Assembly (NCBI GenBank): GCA_937891015.1
Contig: CALAPY010000068.1
Coordinates: 1 to 53,795, forward strand
Direction: 5' to 3'
DNA length: 53,795 nt
From: UBA2108 sp002713215
GTDB taxonomy: Bacteria; Bacteroidota; Bacteroidia; Flavobacteriales_G; Salibacteraceae
The stretch's first letter is position 1, and the number at the start of each line of letters is the position of its first letter. Shown here piece after piece: positions 8,509-16,927 of the stretch. The notes under the pieces were generated by a model. The model was not told where the DNA came from and ran no database searches. It saw only the letters and a list, made by a program, of their open reading frames with translations. The position numbers and the translations under genes are program-made.

Positions 8509-8892
8509 TTAAAAGTCAGCGTCTGTAATAACTAAAACGTATTCGTGACTAGCTACTGTTCTCTGGTCATCTACGTCCGAAGTCCAATTAGATAACAACT
8601 TGTAATTTTTTGTCAAAGTGTCGCCTGAGGCATTTGTGATTACTAAGTCATTCCCGAACATAGTAGTTGGGTCAAAATAGTCGGTTTCCTTTCCCCGTTT
8701 ACTCCAAGCGGCTACATCCTTTTTCTCGTTTTGGTTTATTGTTTGGTCTATATCGGTAGAATTAATAATGTCTGAACCGTCAACTGTAATTACACTTGAA
8801 GATTGGTTGTCGATATAGTAATCGAGGTATGTTTCCTTTTCACAAGAACTGAAGAAAATAACTGCTAAAAATAGAATTGGTAATCGTTTCAT
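8509..8892 (-). CDS. Putative lipoprotein of unknown function
   Basis: 127 residues. The N-terminus MKRLPILFLAVIFFSSCEKE is a type II signal peptide with the lipobox ending at Cys17, so the mature protein is a lipid-anchored periplasmic or outer-membrane protein. The mature part is small, polar and without a domain I recognise. It is the last gene of a three-gene cassette and stops 11 bases from site E. The gap to the upstream gene (8893-8947) holds an AT-rich stretch only. Confidence 0.72.
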   Translation of the reverse strand: MKRLPILFLAVIFFSSCEKETYLDYYIDNQSSSVITVDGSDIINSTDIDQTINQNEKKDVAAWSKRGKETDYFDPTTMFGNDLVITNASGDTLTKNYKLLSNWTSDVDDQRTVASHEYVLVITDADF

Positions 8893-8947
8893 AATATTTA
8901 TTTTTTTTGTAACGCTATCCTACGCGTTTTATTGTTTAGGTAATTTG

Positions 8948-9955
8948 TTATATAGCGATTTCTATTTTCTCTTTAAAATCGTTAGGTTCGTCAATATGTA
9001 ATCCAAGTAGGTTGAATCTCTTTTTCATTCCATAAAGACCAACTAATTGGTTCTCTTTTTTCAAATGAATTATGATATTATGACTTTCAAGTTCTCCAAG
9101 TGGCGAAAGTGTTTTGGTCAATTCATTCTTCTCTAGTAATTTTCTTGATAGTTCTACTTTGTCAATATCTGAAAAGGGAATTTCAACTTCATTTAAAATA
9201 CCATATTTTAAAGTCAAACTGTCTTTGTTAATTGAAATAGGTCTTTTGGAAAGTGATTTTGCAAATCCGAACACTTGAATAGCAGTGTAAAAACTTAATG
9301 CCGTTAAAATCCAAGCAGCAACTATACTCCAACGAGCAAGTAAGAAATGAAATGCAACTGTTTCAATTCCAATTATCATAATGAATCCGCCAAATAGTGC
9401 TGGTGTTCCACTATTTTTATGATAAGTAAATTCATTTTCATTAATTTCTCTTGTTTTCCAATTTATAAAGCCATAGTAGAAAACAGCAACCTCTGTTGCA
9501 AATGGTAATACAAGTTTTTTTGGAAGAATTTCGCTGCAAACCTTTTTTAAGGCATCATAAAAGTCTGGTGTTGCACTTTTTAGTTCTTTGTAGGTTTTAA
9601 CAGCTCTACGGACTTTAATTATAACGAAAGTTAATATTGAGATTTCAATTACTGGTAAAGCCCAAGTTTTGAAGATTGATAAATATGTTTGACTTTCTTG
9701 CGGTAAAAAATATGAACCGACTAAAAGTCCAATTATCATAACAGGAATAACCGTGGTATTAGGTATTTCGGATTTTCGAATTAGCAGAAAGTAAACAAGT
9801 GGAACCATCAAAAGCAGGTCAGCCGTTATTGCAAAGTTCAAAGTATCATTCCCATTTAGAAATGAAGATTTCATTAGTAAAATTAGAGTCCCTAAAAGTA
9901 CAAGTGGAATTCCAAAATTGATAAGGTTTCTGTTTAATCGTATTGTTGTATTCAT
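8948..9955 (-). CDS. Membrane protein with C-terminal PH-like domain
   Basis: 335 residues. The first ~110 residues carry about four hydrophobic segments and residues ~185-230 two more. A cytoplasmic linker with a basic stretch (KVRRAVKTYKEL) lies between them. The last ~90 residues look like a bacterial PH-like domain, with the pattern LTLKYGILNEVEIPFSDI, a strand-rich segment, and a final helix. I cannot name the family with confidence and propose no function. It sits 7 bases downstream of the DUF4386 gene and 55 bases upstream of the lipoprotein gene, suggesting one transcript. Confidence 0.7.
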   Translation of the reverse strand: MNTTIRLNRNLINFGIPLVLLGTLILLMKSSFLNGNDTLNFAITADLLLMVPLVYFLLIRKSEIPNTTVIPVMIIGLLVGSYFLPQESQTYLSIFKTWALPVIEISILTFVIIKVRRAVKTYKELKSATPDFYDALKKVCSEILPKKLVLPFATEVAVFYYGFINWKTREINENEFTYHKNSGTPALFGGFIMIIGIETVAFHFLLARWSIVAAWILTALSFYTAIQVFGFAKSLSKRPISINKDSLTLKYGILNEVEIPFSDIDKVELSRKLLEKNELTKTLSPLGELESHNIIIHLKKENQLVGLYGMKKRFNLLGLHIDEPNDFKEKIEIAI

Positions 9956-9962
9956 TTCGTTT

Positions 9963-10649
9963 TTAAGTGTTCACAATTTGCGTTGGTGACAGTTTTAACC
10001 CTTTTAAAATTAGCCAAATTGCCAATACTACTTCTTGTAGGACAAGTGGAATCGTCATTATTCCATATTCTGTTGAGACAACCTTAATGAATTCAAATAG
10101 CAAAAAGAAACTTGCTATCATTATTAATGTGTTTCCGATTATTCCCCATATTGACAACCATACTGGAATAAGTTTTCCTTTGAACAAAATATAGTACAAT
10201 AATAAATTTCCTAATCCTGTTGCTAATATGACCCCTAAATGATTTATTAAATCTCGAAAGAGTTTTAATATTTCCCCTATTGTTTCATAAAATATTAGGT
10301 CAGTATTAGTCTGAGCTAAAAATTTCTGACTTAAAAGAATAAAGATAGGCAGTAATATAATTCCAAGTAACTGAAATACTCCTGCCATAATTCTGAATCC
10401 TACAAAACCAATAGATAATGCTTTGTGGTATTTCTTCATAACAGGATAAAGAACTAGTGAAAATCCAATATAGATTGGAACTAATAAGAACTGGAATATC
10501 CCGCCAAATAAAACTCGATTTTTATTTGGATAAACTTCATTAAGAAAATTATCACTTTCTACAGAAGAAACTATGCTTAATATCCCTGAAATAATTCCAA
10601 GGATAATTAACGTACCTGCGATTTTAGAAATCTTATTATTTGAGTTCAT
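9963..10649 (-). CDS. DUF4386 family membrane protein
   Basis: 228 residues with about six hydrophobic segments. The opening (KIAGTLIILGIISGILSIV), the central FRIMAGVFQLLGIILL segment and a later GLGNLLLYYILF followed by IPVWLSIWGIIG match the DUF4386 pattern as I know it from Bacteroidota and Bacillota. The function of the family is unknown. It is the first gene of cassette 5, starting about 29 bases after the half site F, so this cassette has slightly more leader than the others. Confidence 0.8.
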   Translation of the reverse strand: MNSNNKISKIAGTLIILGIISGILSIVSSVESDNFLNEVYPNKNRVLFGGIFQFLLVPIYIGFSLVLYPVMKKYHKALSIGFVGFRIMAGVFQLLGIILLPIFILLSQKFLAQTNTDLIFYETIGEILKLFRDLINHLGVILATGLGNLLLYYILFKGKLIPVWLSIWGIIGNTLIMIASFFLLFEFIKVVSTEYGIMTIPLVLQEVVLAIWLILKGLKLSPTQIVNT

Positions 10650-10678
10650 TATATTTTATGTTCGACTCGTTTTTTAAT

Positions 10679-10688
10679 GCCTTACAAC
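10679..10688 (-). repeat. Half site F: right-hand boundary of the cassette array
   Basis: GCCTTACAAC is the exact reverse complement of the right box of site E (GTTGTAAGGC, 8488-8497), which marks the other boundary of cassette 5. I could not pair it with a convincing second half to the right, so it may be the end of a degraded site or part of a primary attachment site. The gap 10689-10899 holds the hairpin at 10696 and an imperfect inverted repeat (10740-10750 with 10865-10876), but no gene. Confidence 0.6.
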
Positions 10689-10695
10689 TTGTATA

Positions 10696-10718
10696 TATCG
10701 GAACAAAATGTTCCGATA
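10696..10718. repeat. Perfect 10-bp inverted repeat with 3-base loop
   Basis: Arms TATCGGAACA (10696-10705) and TGTTCCGATA (10709-10718) flank a loop of AAA. No T run follows on either strand, so it is not a classic terminator. It sits 8 bases from half site F and between the end of the wbqC-lepB operon and the first cassette gene. It could be a protein-binding palindrome or a remnant of a site. Confidence 0.7.
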
Positions 10719-10899
10719 ACCACCTAAATATGATGGTTAACCAGGTATTTTGAAGATTTTGGGTAATTCTATCTTTCATGCCTTTTAAAAAGTCGAATGG
10801 AGAAGGTGATGTCTCTAATTTGTGACTACTAACATAGGTATAAATCTCGGTTGTCTTACAACCTAAATACCCTGGTAATTCCCGAGTATACCTTTTTTC

Positions 10900-11523
10900 T
10901 TACGAAAGGTCAACCAACCCCTTCAAATAAACCCTGGCCTCGGGCCCTAGATTAAAAAGTAAATCCAGGATACTTAAATTGGAAATAAAAGGATTTCCCT
11001 TGTCCATAAAAACCTGGTTGTATACAGGAAAAGAAGAGGGGGGAGCAAAGTCGTTCTTTTTGCCCGGGCGCATATCCGTAAAAGGGTATTCCTTTTGGAA
11101 TTTCGAAGTCATTGAAAAGCCAATATCGAGTTCCAGTATCTTGTTTATCCAATGCAAGCCCTGTAGGTTAAATTCCAGCAAAGAAGTTTCCTGGCTGTTT
11201 ATTATTGGGTTCAACTCGTCGATATAGAATTCAAAGTAGGGAGAGACTGAATACGCACTTTCCAGGGCTTTGGTGTGTACTTTTCGCCAGGGATCATAAT
11301 CCACTAGGGTTACCTGGTCCGCAATGGTTTTAGACCCGGTATAATCTACAGGAATACTAAGCACCTGCTCGCCATGTATTGAATAAATTCTATACCGGCT
11401 CCGGTAACTCTGTTTTATAAAGTACTCGTGCTTATCGAGCAATACGTGTTTGGCCTTAAGCGCATGCGCCCAGTACGAAATAGGAGGGAAGGAGCCAATG
11501 GGAAGAACCAGTTGAGGATTCAT
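10900..11523 (-). CDS. WbqC family protein
   Basis: 207 residues matching the WbqC family: an opening LPIGSFPPISYW, a central NRN-free variant KQSYRSRYRIYSIHGEQVL, and the WRKVH motif followed by SPYFEFY. The family is found in O-antigen and lipid clusters and in this Bacteroidota operon; the biochemical role is not firmly established. It is the last gene of the parA-parB-DUF5683-dapB-lepB-wbqC operon, 6 bases after lepB, so its transcript would end in the gap before the cassette array. Confidence 0.85.
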   Translation of the reverse strand: MNPQLVLPIGSFPPISYWAHALKAKHVLLDKHEYFIKQSYRSRYRIYSIHGEQVLSIPVDYTGSKTIADQVTLVDYDPWRKVHTKALESAYSVSPYFEFYIDELNPIINSQETSLLEFNLQGLHWINKILELDIGFSMTSKFQKEYPFTDMRPGKKNDFAPPSSFPVYNQVFMDKGNPFISNLSILDLLFNLGPEARVYLKGLVDLS

Positions 11524-11529
11524 TTCCTG

Positions 11530-13101
11530 TTACTCAATCCAACTAAAGATTCTGTTCCATCGAATTTTACCTTCGGTATAACCCAATTCAGGATCGGCAG
11601 AAAACCAAATGAAGGAAGCCTTGCCCACAACATGATCTTCGGGTACAAATCCCCAAAAACGACTGTCGAGTGAATTGTGCCGGTTATCTCCCATCATAAA
11701 ATAGTAGTTCATTTTAAAGGTGTATGACGTAGCTTCCTCGCCATTAATAAAGATTTTATCGTCAACTACCTTTAATTCATTGCCTTCATACGCTCGAATT
11801 ACACGCTCATACTTGGGTAATTCAGTAATGCTAAGCTCCACAGTCATTCCTTTTTCAGGAACCAACAAAGGGCCAAAATTATCGCGCGTCCAACGGAAGT
11901 ATTTGCTGTTCGGGAAATTGTGATGTGTTGTATCCGGCCGTCCTCCTTCCTGAAAATTAGGTTTAAGGTCAGTAACCGTTTTAAAACCTTTCATTTGATC
12001 TTTTATGGCTGAAGTAAGCGGTATCACATACGCATTTTCCTGTCCTACCTTACGCAATTCACTCCGACTAATGCCATATTCTTCCTTCATTTTTTTATGG
12101 CTCAGACTCCCATTGGTAGACACATAGTAGTTGTACTGCATTTCAGGTGGCACGAAGGCGTTTTCGTCGTCAATTTTCAATATACCATCTTCAATGGTAA
12201 TAACGTCACCCGGTACTGCAATACATCGTTTTACATAGTTTTCCCTCTTATCTACTGGTCTTATAACAACATTCATGTTGTCCCATACATGGTCTCTTCC
12301 CACCGCATCGTAGTACCCGTCAGGTCTTACTTTCTTGCCCGATTGAGCATCCCTCATTTTGTACTCCAGGGCAATCTCCCGAACAATTTCTGCATAGCTT
12401 CGGTTTTGATGCTCCAGAATAACGGTATCACCGGCAGGGAAATTAAAAACTACGACGTCATTGCGTTCCACATTACCAAAGCCAGGCAAACGGAGCATGG
12501 GTAAAGAAACCCATTCGGTATAAGACTTTACATTGAAGAAGGGTATGGTGTGGTGAACAAATGGAATGGCAAGGGGAGTCTGTGGGGTCTTTGGGCCATA
12601 AGCCATTTTACTAACAAAAAGGTAATCACCAACCAGCAGCGATTTTTCCATAGAGGGGGTTGGAATGGTATAGGCCTCAAAAATGTAGGTACGGATAATG
12701 CTGGCAGCCACCACGGCAAATATGATGGCATCGCGCCACTCAACCACCATTCCTGCTTTTTTCTTTTGGTCATCATACCCAACAAACTTTAGCTCCTTTT
12801 GAGAACCCAGCATGGGCAGGTAAATAAAAGGCAGGAAAAAAGACATGTAGGTATCGTAACCGCTTCGCTTGTTGAATCCATAGGCCAGGTTATAACTCAT
12901 TACCATAAGCATAATGAGGTTTACCCCAGGAAACAACAACAGAATGAGCCACCACCAGGGTTTTTCAATAATTTTAAGCCAAACCCAAAGACTATATCCG
13001 GGAATAAGGGCTTCCCAACCTTTACGTCCGGCATGTTCGAACATTTTGTATAATCCTAAGATCCAGAGAATACCAATTGCTGCTTGAATGATTAATGACA
13101 T
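11530..13101 (-). CDS. lepB: Signal peptidase I, long Bacteroidota form
   Basis: Cleaves Sec signal peptides at the periplasmic face of the inner membrane. 523 residues, longer than the ~320 of E. coli, as usual in this phylum. There are hydrophobic segments near residues 3-20, 47-70 and 85-97, and one before the catalytic region (126-138). The catalytic serine is Ser150 in PTPSMEKSL and the catalytic lysine Lys291 in KRCIAVPGD. The C-terminal box GDNRHNSLDSRFWG is intact. A long insert lies between the catalytic boxes. The 4-base gap to dapB and 6-base gap to wbqC indicate one operon. Confidence 0.95.
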   Translation of the reverse strand: MSLIIQAAIGILWILGLYKMFEHAGRKGWEALIPGYSLWVWLKIIEKPWWWLILLLFPGVNLIMLMVMSYNLAYGFNKRSGYDTYMSFFLPFIYLPMLGSQKELKFVGYDDQKKKAGMVVEWRDAIIFAVVAASIIRTYIFEAYTIPTPSMEKSLLVGDYLFVSKMAYGPKTPQTPLAIPFVHHTIPFFNVKSYTEWVSLPMLRLPGFGNVERNDVVVFNFPAGDTVILEHQNRSYAEIVREIALEYKMRDAQSGKKVRPDGYYDAVGRDHVWDNMNVVIRPVDKRENYVKRCIAVPGDVITIEDGILKIDDENAFVPPEMQYNYYVSTNGSLSHKKMKEEYGISRSELRKVGQENAYVIPLTSAIKDQMKGFKTVTDLKPNFQEGGRPDTTHHNFPNSKYFRWTRDNFGPLLVPEKGMTVELSITELPKYERVIRAYEGNELKVVDDKIFINGEEATSYTFKMNYYFMMGDNRHNSLDSRFWGFVPEDHVVGKASFIWFSADPELGYTEGKIRWNRIFSWIE

Positions 13102-13105
13102 GGAA

Positions 13106-13819
13106 TTAAAATTTTAATAAGTCGTTCATGGAATACAGGCCGGTTTTGTTATTCAGGAATTCTGCCGCCAATACCGACCCCAATGCAAATCCTTTTCGGC
13201 TATGTGCCTCATGTTTAAGAGAAATGCTATCGATTTCACTTCTGTAAAAAACCTCGTGGGTACCCGGTACATCGGGCTCTCTTTTGGCAATTATTTTTAG
13301 CTCCTCGGGTTGGTTTTCCTCGTCGAGCTTCCAATTCTTTTTTCTATCGATTTTTGCAATAATCTTTTCAGCTGTTGTAATGGCTGTGCCGCTAGGTGCA
13401 TCCAGCTTTTGGGTGTGGTGAATTTCCTCCATATCCACATTATACGCCGGGTAGGCGTCCATTATTTTAGCAAGGTATTGATTCACCTTCCAAAATATGT
13501 TAACCCCCATACTGAAATTGGTTGCATAAAATAAGGCGCTGTTGTTTTGCTCAATGTGTGCCGAAACGGAATCGAATTCGTCGTACCATCCAGTGGTACC
13601 AACGACAACCGGAACCTTACTTTCGCTACACACCTTAATGTTTTGTACAGCGCTTTCCGGTTTTGTAAATTCTATAGCGACGTCAGTATCTGCTAGTGCA
13701 GCTGTATCAAAACCGGCATTGGAAGAGGAGAGGCGAGCACTAATGCTATGTCCTCTTTCAAGGGCAATCTTCTCGATTTCCTTTCCCATTTTACCGTATC
13801 CGATAATTGCTATCCTCAT
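13106..13819 (-). CDS. dapB: 4-hydroxy-tetrahydrodipicolinate reductase
   Basis: Second step of the diaminopimelate branch, giving lysine and the peptidoglycan cross-link residue; NAD(P)H-dependent and cytoplasmic. 237 residues, normal for the short Bacteroidota form. The Rossmann motif GYGKMG is at residues 7-12, GTTGWY follows at about 94, and the catalytic segment EEIHHTQKLDAPSGTA with the His-His and Lys residues is complete. It overlaps the stop of the DUF5683 gene by 4 bases (translational coupling) and is followed after 4 bases by lepB. Confidence 0.96.
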   Translation of the reverse strand: MRIAIIGYGKMGKEIEKIALERGHSISARLSSSNAGFDTAALADTDVAIEFTKPESAVQNIKVCSESKVPVVVGTTGWYDEFDSVSAHIEQNNSALFYATNFSMGVNIFWKVNQYLAKIMDAYPAYNVDMEEIHHTQKLDAPSGTAITTAEKIIAKIDRKKNWKLDEENQPEELKIIAKREPDVPGTHEVFYRSEIDSISLKHEAHSRKGFALGSVLAAEFLNNKTGLYSMNDLLKF

Positions 13820-14457
13820 TTAAATCGTAAATTAAGTTTAAAACCAACGGTTGGGGCTATTCCCTGTGCCATTTGGTAGGGATTGCCCATAATGCTGGGC
13901 CGAACCGACATCGATAAATCGTCGCTTACATCAAATGTTTTAAAATGTGCATCTACCGAAGCATCCACTATTTGAAGTATGTAGACCAATGCAACTCCCA
14001 CAATGGCTAATTCATAGTTTTTCTGAAAGCGTTGGCTTTCCGTTCTCAAGCCCTCTTTGGAGATGGTAGGGAAGTGGTCGGTACCGCTAGAATCCATATT
14101 TTCCTGGTTTACCCTTGTTTCCAGCGATTCGCGATACAACTGGTATTGCCCGTAGTTGTAGGATACCAGGTAGGCCATTCCAAATCCAACCGCATAAATA
14201 ACAGGTACTTTCCAATATTTTTTATTGTATACCTGGCCACCTCCGGGAATAATAGCTGAAAATAAAGCCGCTTTTTTGGGAGAGTGTTTTTTCATTACCG
14301 AACTGTCGGCCACAGTTCCTGCCACAACCTGATCAGCCACAACGTCTTCTTCGGTTACCACGCGAGCCGAATCGGTCTGACTATAAACGGCTCCGGTAAG
14401 GGCCAGAATCGCCACGACAACGAAAAACTTCTTATGCAACAAAAGTGCGTTGAACAT
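13816..14457 (-). CDS. DUF5683 family protein
   Basis: 213 residues with an N-terminal signal peptide or anchor (to about residue 27), a polar valine-rich stretch, and then the DUF5683 core: SPKKAALFSAIIPGGGQVYN, KYWKVPVIYAVGFG and a hydrophobic helix. A second hydrophobic segment occurs at about residues 148-165. The function is unknown; the family is fixed between parB and dapB in many Bacteroidota. It overlaps dapB by 4 bases. Confidence 0.88.
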   Translation of the reverse strand: MFNALLLHKKFFVVVAILALTGAVYSQTDSARVVTEEDVVADQVVAGTVADSSVMKKHSPKKAALFSAIIPGGGQVYNKKYWKVPVIYAVGFGMAYLVSYNYGQYQLYRESLETRVNQENMDSSGTDHFPTISKEGLRTESQRFQKNYELAIVGVALVYILQIVDASVDAHFKTFDVSDDLSMSVRPSIMGNPYQMAQGIAPTVGFKLNLRFK

Positions 14458-14504
14458 TGCTGCGAAAGTAATGATTAAGCCCGGTAGCCCACTACTAACC
14501 GGTT

Positions 14505-15410
14505 CTAATCTTGTTTTAATTTCTTAATGAGATCGGCTAAATCTTTACCGTCTTTAAAATGGAAAACCAATTTGCCTTTTCCGTCCGAAGATTTATTGAT
14601 GGTAACCCGGTTTCCATAAACCATTCCCAGGTCCTTAGCCATGCCCTTTTCCTCATGTGAAACACTTGTTCCGGTAGGTTTAGAAGCCTTTGAACCGCTT
14701 TCTTCTTCAGTATTAAACTTAACGAGATCCTCTACCTTACGAACCGAGAGTTTTTCGTTAACGATCTTTTCGAAAATCAACTTTTGAAGCTCGGGGTCAC
14801 TTACGGCCAGTAAAGCGCGGGCATGTCCCATTGAAATCTTTTTCTCCCTAATTCCCAATTGAATGATATCGGGCAAATTGAGCAACCTCAGGTAATTGGT
14901 AACGGTACTTCGTTTTTTACCCACCCGATCCGCCATGTTTTCCTGGCTCAGGTTGCATTCGCTGATCAATCGCTCGTAGCTCTGCGCAATTTCAATGGCA
15001 TCGAGGTTTTCGCGTTGTATGTTTTCAATCAGCGCCATTTCCAGCATGGACTGATCGTTGGCAATTCTAATGTAAGCCGGTACTTCGGTTAAACCAGCCA
15101 GTTTAGAAGCCCGCCATCTTCGTTCCCCGGAAATAAGCTGAAACTGATCCTTGCCCATTTTACGTACGGTAATGGGTTGAATTAAGCCATGAACCTTTAT
15201 GGATTCTGCCAATTCTTCAAGCGCTTCCTGTGTAAACATAGATCGCGGTTGAAATGGATTTTCAACAACGTCTTTTATAGGAATCGTAGAAATGGATCCT
15301 GCAACACGGTTTACTGAAATGGAAGGATTTTGCTTGCTTGTGATGTCAGTATCCGCGCTTTCCAACAAAGCACTTAAGCCCCTACCGAGAGCTCTCTTTT
15401 TATTCGCCAT
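14505..15410 (-). CDS. parB: Chromosome-partitioning protein ParB/Spo0J
   Basis: CTP-dependent DNA clamp that loads at parS sites near the origin. 301 residues. The N-terminal domain has VVENPFQPR and the CTPase/arginine box SGERRWRASKLAG; next comes ENIQRENLDAIEIA, then the helix-turn-helix (SQENMADRVGKKRSTVTNYL) and a C-terminal dimerisation region. It overlaps parA by 11 bases. I did not find a clean parS site in the window; the best match, inside this gene at 14649-14664, fits only 12 of 16 bases. Confidence 0.96.
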   Translation of the reverse strand: MANKKRALGRGLSALLESADTDITSKQNPSISVNRVAGSISTIPIKDVVENPFQPRSMFTQEALEELAESIKVHGLIQPITVRKMGKDQFQLISGERRWRASKLAGLTEVPAYIRIANDQSMLEMALIENIQRENLDAIEIAQSYERLISECNLSQENMADRVGKKRSTVTNYLRLLNLPDIIQLGIREKKISMGHARALLAVSDPELQKLIFEKIVNEKLSVRKVEDLVKFNTEEESGSKASKPTGTSVSHEEKGMAKDLGMVYGNRVTINKSSDGKGKLVFHFKDGKDLADLIKKLKQD

Positions 15411-16215
15411 TTTCTACGTGGATGATCTTTTCTTCGTTCGACAAACGGGTGAGGTTGTTCTTTTGTAAAACTTCGCGTGCCAAATTCAAATAATTTACCG
15501 CGCCTTTACATGTTGCGTCAAACATTATGGCTGATTCTCCATGACTCGGAGCTTCGCCCAATTTTGTGTTTCTAAAAATAATGGTATCAAAAACCAACTG
15601 CTGGAAGTGCATTTTTACTTCTTCAACCACTTGGTTCGCCAACCTTAGACGTTGGTCGTACATGGTAAGTAACATGCCTTCTATTTCAAGGTCTTTATTC
15701 AATAAGTTTTGTACAATCTTGATGGTGTTCAACAATTTCCCTAGTCCTTCCAATGCAAAATATTCGCACTGAACAGGAATAATTACGGAATCAGCCGCAG
15801 TAAGTGCATTTACAGTTACCAATCCCAATGACGGACTACAATCGATTAAAATGAAATCGTAAACCTCTACGAGAGGACGAACAGCCATGCGCATCATTTT
15901 CTCGCGGTTTGGCAAATTGATCATTTCAATTTCAGCACCCACCAGGTCTATGTGTCCGGGAAGGATATCCACATTGGGGCTTTCCGTGTTCAGAATAACA
16001 TCAGCTGGGTTTACATTGTTGATAATGCACTCATAAATGCTGGTTTTAATGTTGTTTGGGTCAAATCCAAAACCAGAGGTAGCATTGGCCTGTGGGTCAC
16101 CATCGATTACCAGTACCTTTTTTTCTAAAGCACCTAAGCTGGCAGCCAGATTAATTGACGTGGTCGTTTTTCCAACTCCACCTTTTTGATTCGCTATTGC
16201 AATTATTTTTCCCAT
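15400..16215 (-). CDS. parA: Chromosome-partitioning ATPase ParA/Soj
   Basis: Nucleoid-bound ATPase that works with ParB in origin segregation. 271 residues, normal size. The deviant Walker A motif KGGVGKTTTSINLA is at residues 10-23, the Walker B-like region is DFILIDCSPSLG, and IPVQCEYFALEGL follows. It is the first gene of a six-gene operon running leftward to wbqC. The gene-free stretch 16216-16399 is AT-rich and must hold divergent promoters for this operon and the reductase gene. Confidence 0.96.
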   Translation of the reverse strand: MGKIIAIANQKGGVGKTTTSINLAASLGALEKKVLVIDGDPQANATSGFGFDPNNIKTSIYECIINNVNPADVILNTESPNVDILPGHIDLVGAEIEMINLPNREKMMRMAVRPLVEVYDFILIDCSPSLGLVTVNALTAADSVIIPVQCEYFALEGLGKLLNTIKIVQNLLNKDLEIEGMLLTMYDQRLRLANQVVEEVKMHFQQLVFDTIIFRNTKLGEAPSHGESAIMFDATCKGAVNYLNLAREVLQKNNLTRLSNEEKIIHVENGE

Positions 16216-16399
16216 TCCGGATTATAGTTTTAGCACGATTAACTTGCTAATAAATTGAAAAACAAAAGGTTAATCTTATTTTTCTAATCAATAAATAACT
16301 TGTGATTTACAAAGACTAAAAGTACTTTTTTTGCATTGGAGCTTTAGTGGGCGCCAGTGCTTTTATAAACAAGGTATAAACACAGAACTGTTAATAGGT

Positions 16400-16927
16400 A
16401 TGATCTCGGTGATATGCGGAACAAATAGGAAGGGCAGCAACAGCTTGAAATTTTGTAATTCTATTTCAACTATTTTGAATCAATTGGATCAGGATAGCCG
16501 AAAACTTGACCTGCGGGATTTGCCCAATGACTTTGTTTTTAATAATGAAGTATACGGTGCATCGAATGGAACGTTGGACCAACTTCAAAACGATCATGTA
16601 GCGGATGCAGATCGATTTATTTTCGTAATACCTGAATACAATGGAAGTTTCCCTGGGGTGGTAAAAGCATTTTTAGATAGTTTTTCTCCAAGTAAAATCC
16701 ATTACAAAAAGGCCTTAATTATTGGTATTTCTTCTGGAAGATCGGGTAATGTAAGAGGACTTGAGCATTTTACCGGCGTATTGAACTACTTAAGAGTAAC
16801 GGTTTACCCGTTTAAACCTGCAATTGCGAACTGTCACCACCTGATTGATGAGGATCAGAATGTGGTAAGGGACGAAAAAACGTTGGAACTACTTCAATCG
16901 ACCATTGAAGAGTTTTTGAAGTTTTAG
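16400..16927 (+). CDS. NADPH-dependent FMN reductase family protein
   Basis: 175 residues from the ATG at 16400; an in-frame ATG 69 bases upstream would add a tail unrelated to the family. The flavodoxin-like fold shows the phosphate-binding opening ISVICGTNRKGSNS and the hallmark PEYNGSFPGVVKAFLD at about residues 79-94, followed by a glycine-rich ISSGRSG loop. Members reduce flavins, quinones or azo dyes; the substrate here is unknown. It is convergent with the DUF6702 gene, overlapping by 4 bases. Confidence 0.9.
   Translation: MISVICGTNRKGSNSLKFCNSISTILNQLDQDSRKLDLRDLPNDFVFNNEVYGASNGTLDQLQNDHVADADRFIFVIPEYNGSFPGVVKAFLDSFSPSKIHYKKALIIGISSGRSGNVRGLEHFTGVLNYLRVTVYPFKPAIANCHHLIDEDQNVVRDEKTLELLQSTIEEFLKF

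Larger units (their letters stand above)
2804..10688 (-). mobile_element. Integron-like gene-cassette array without an integrase in the window
   Basis: Five complete attC-like sites (A 2804-2939, B 5921-6130, C 6771-6975, D 7764-7984, E 8362-8497) and one half site (F 10679-10688) divide the region into five cassettes. Each site starts with a box ending in AAC and ends with a box starting GTT. The right box of each site is complementary to the left box of the following site: A/B 9 of 10, and B/C, C/D, D/E, E/F 10 of 10 bases. This is expected when cassettes were circular before insertion. Genes read right to left with their site at the 3' side, so the attachment end of the array would lie to the right. 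No tyrosine-recombinase integrase gene is seen. Confidence 0.78.

Noticed and set aside
8893..8955. Possible additional attC-like site between the lipoprotein and PH-like genes
   Set aside because: A TAAC and a GTTA box are present but too close together, the arms pair poorly, and they do not complement the boxes of sites E or F.
14649..14664. Possible parS site inside parB
   Set aside because: It matches the TGTTTCACGTGAAACA consensus at only 12 of 16 bases, with three of the four mismatches in one half. It could be chance within a coding sequence.
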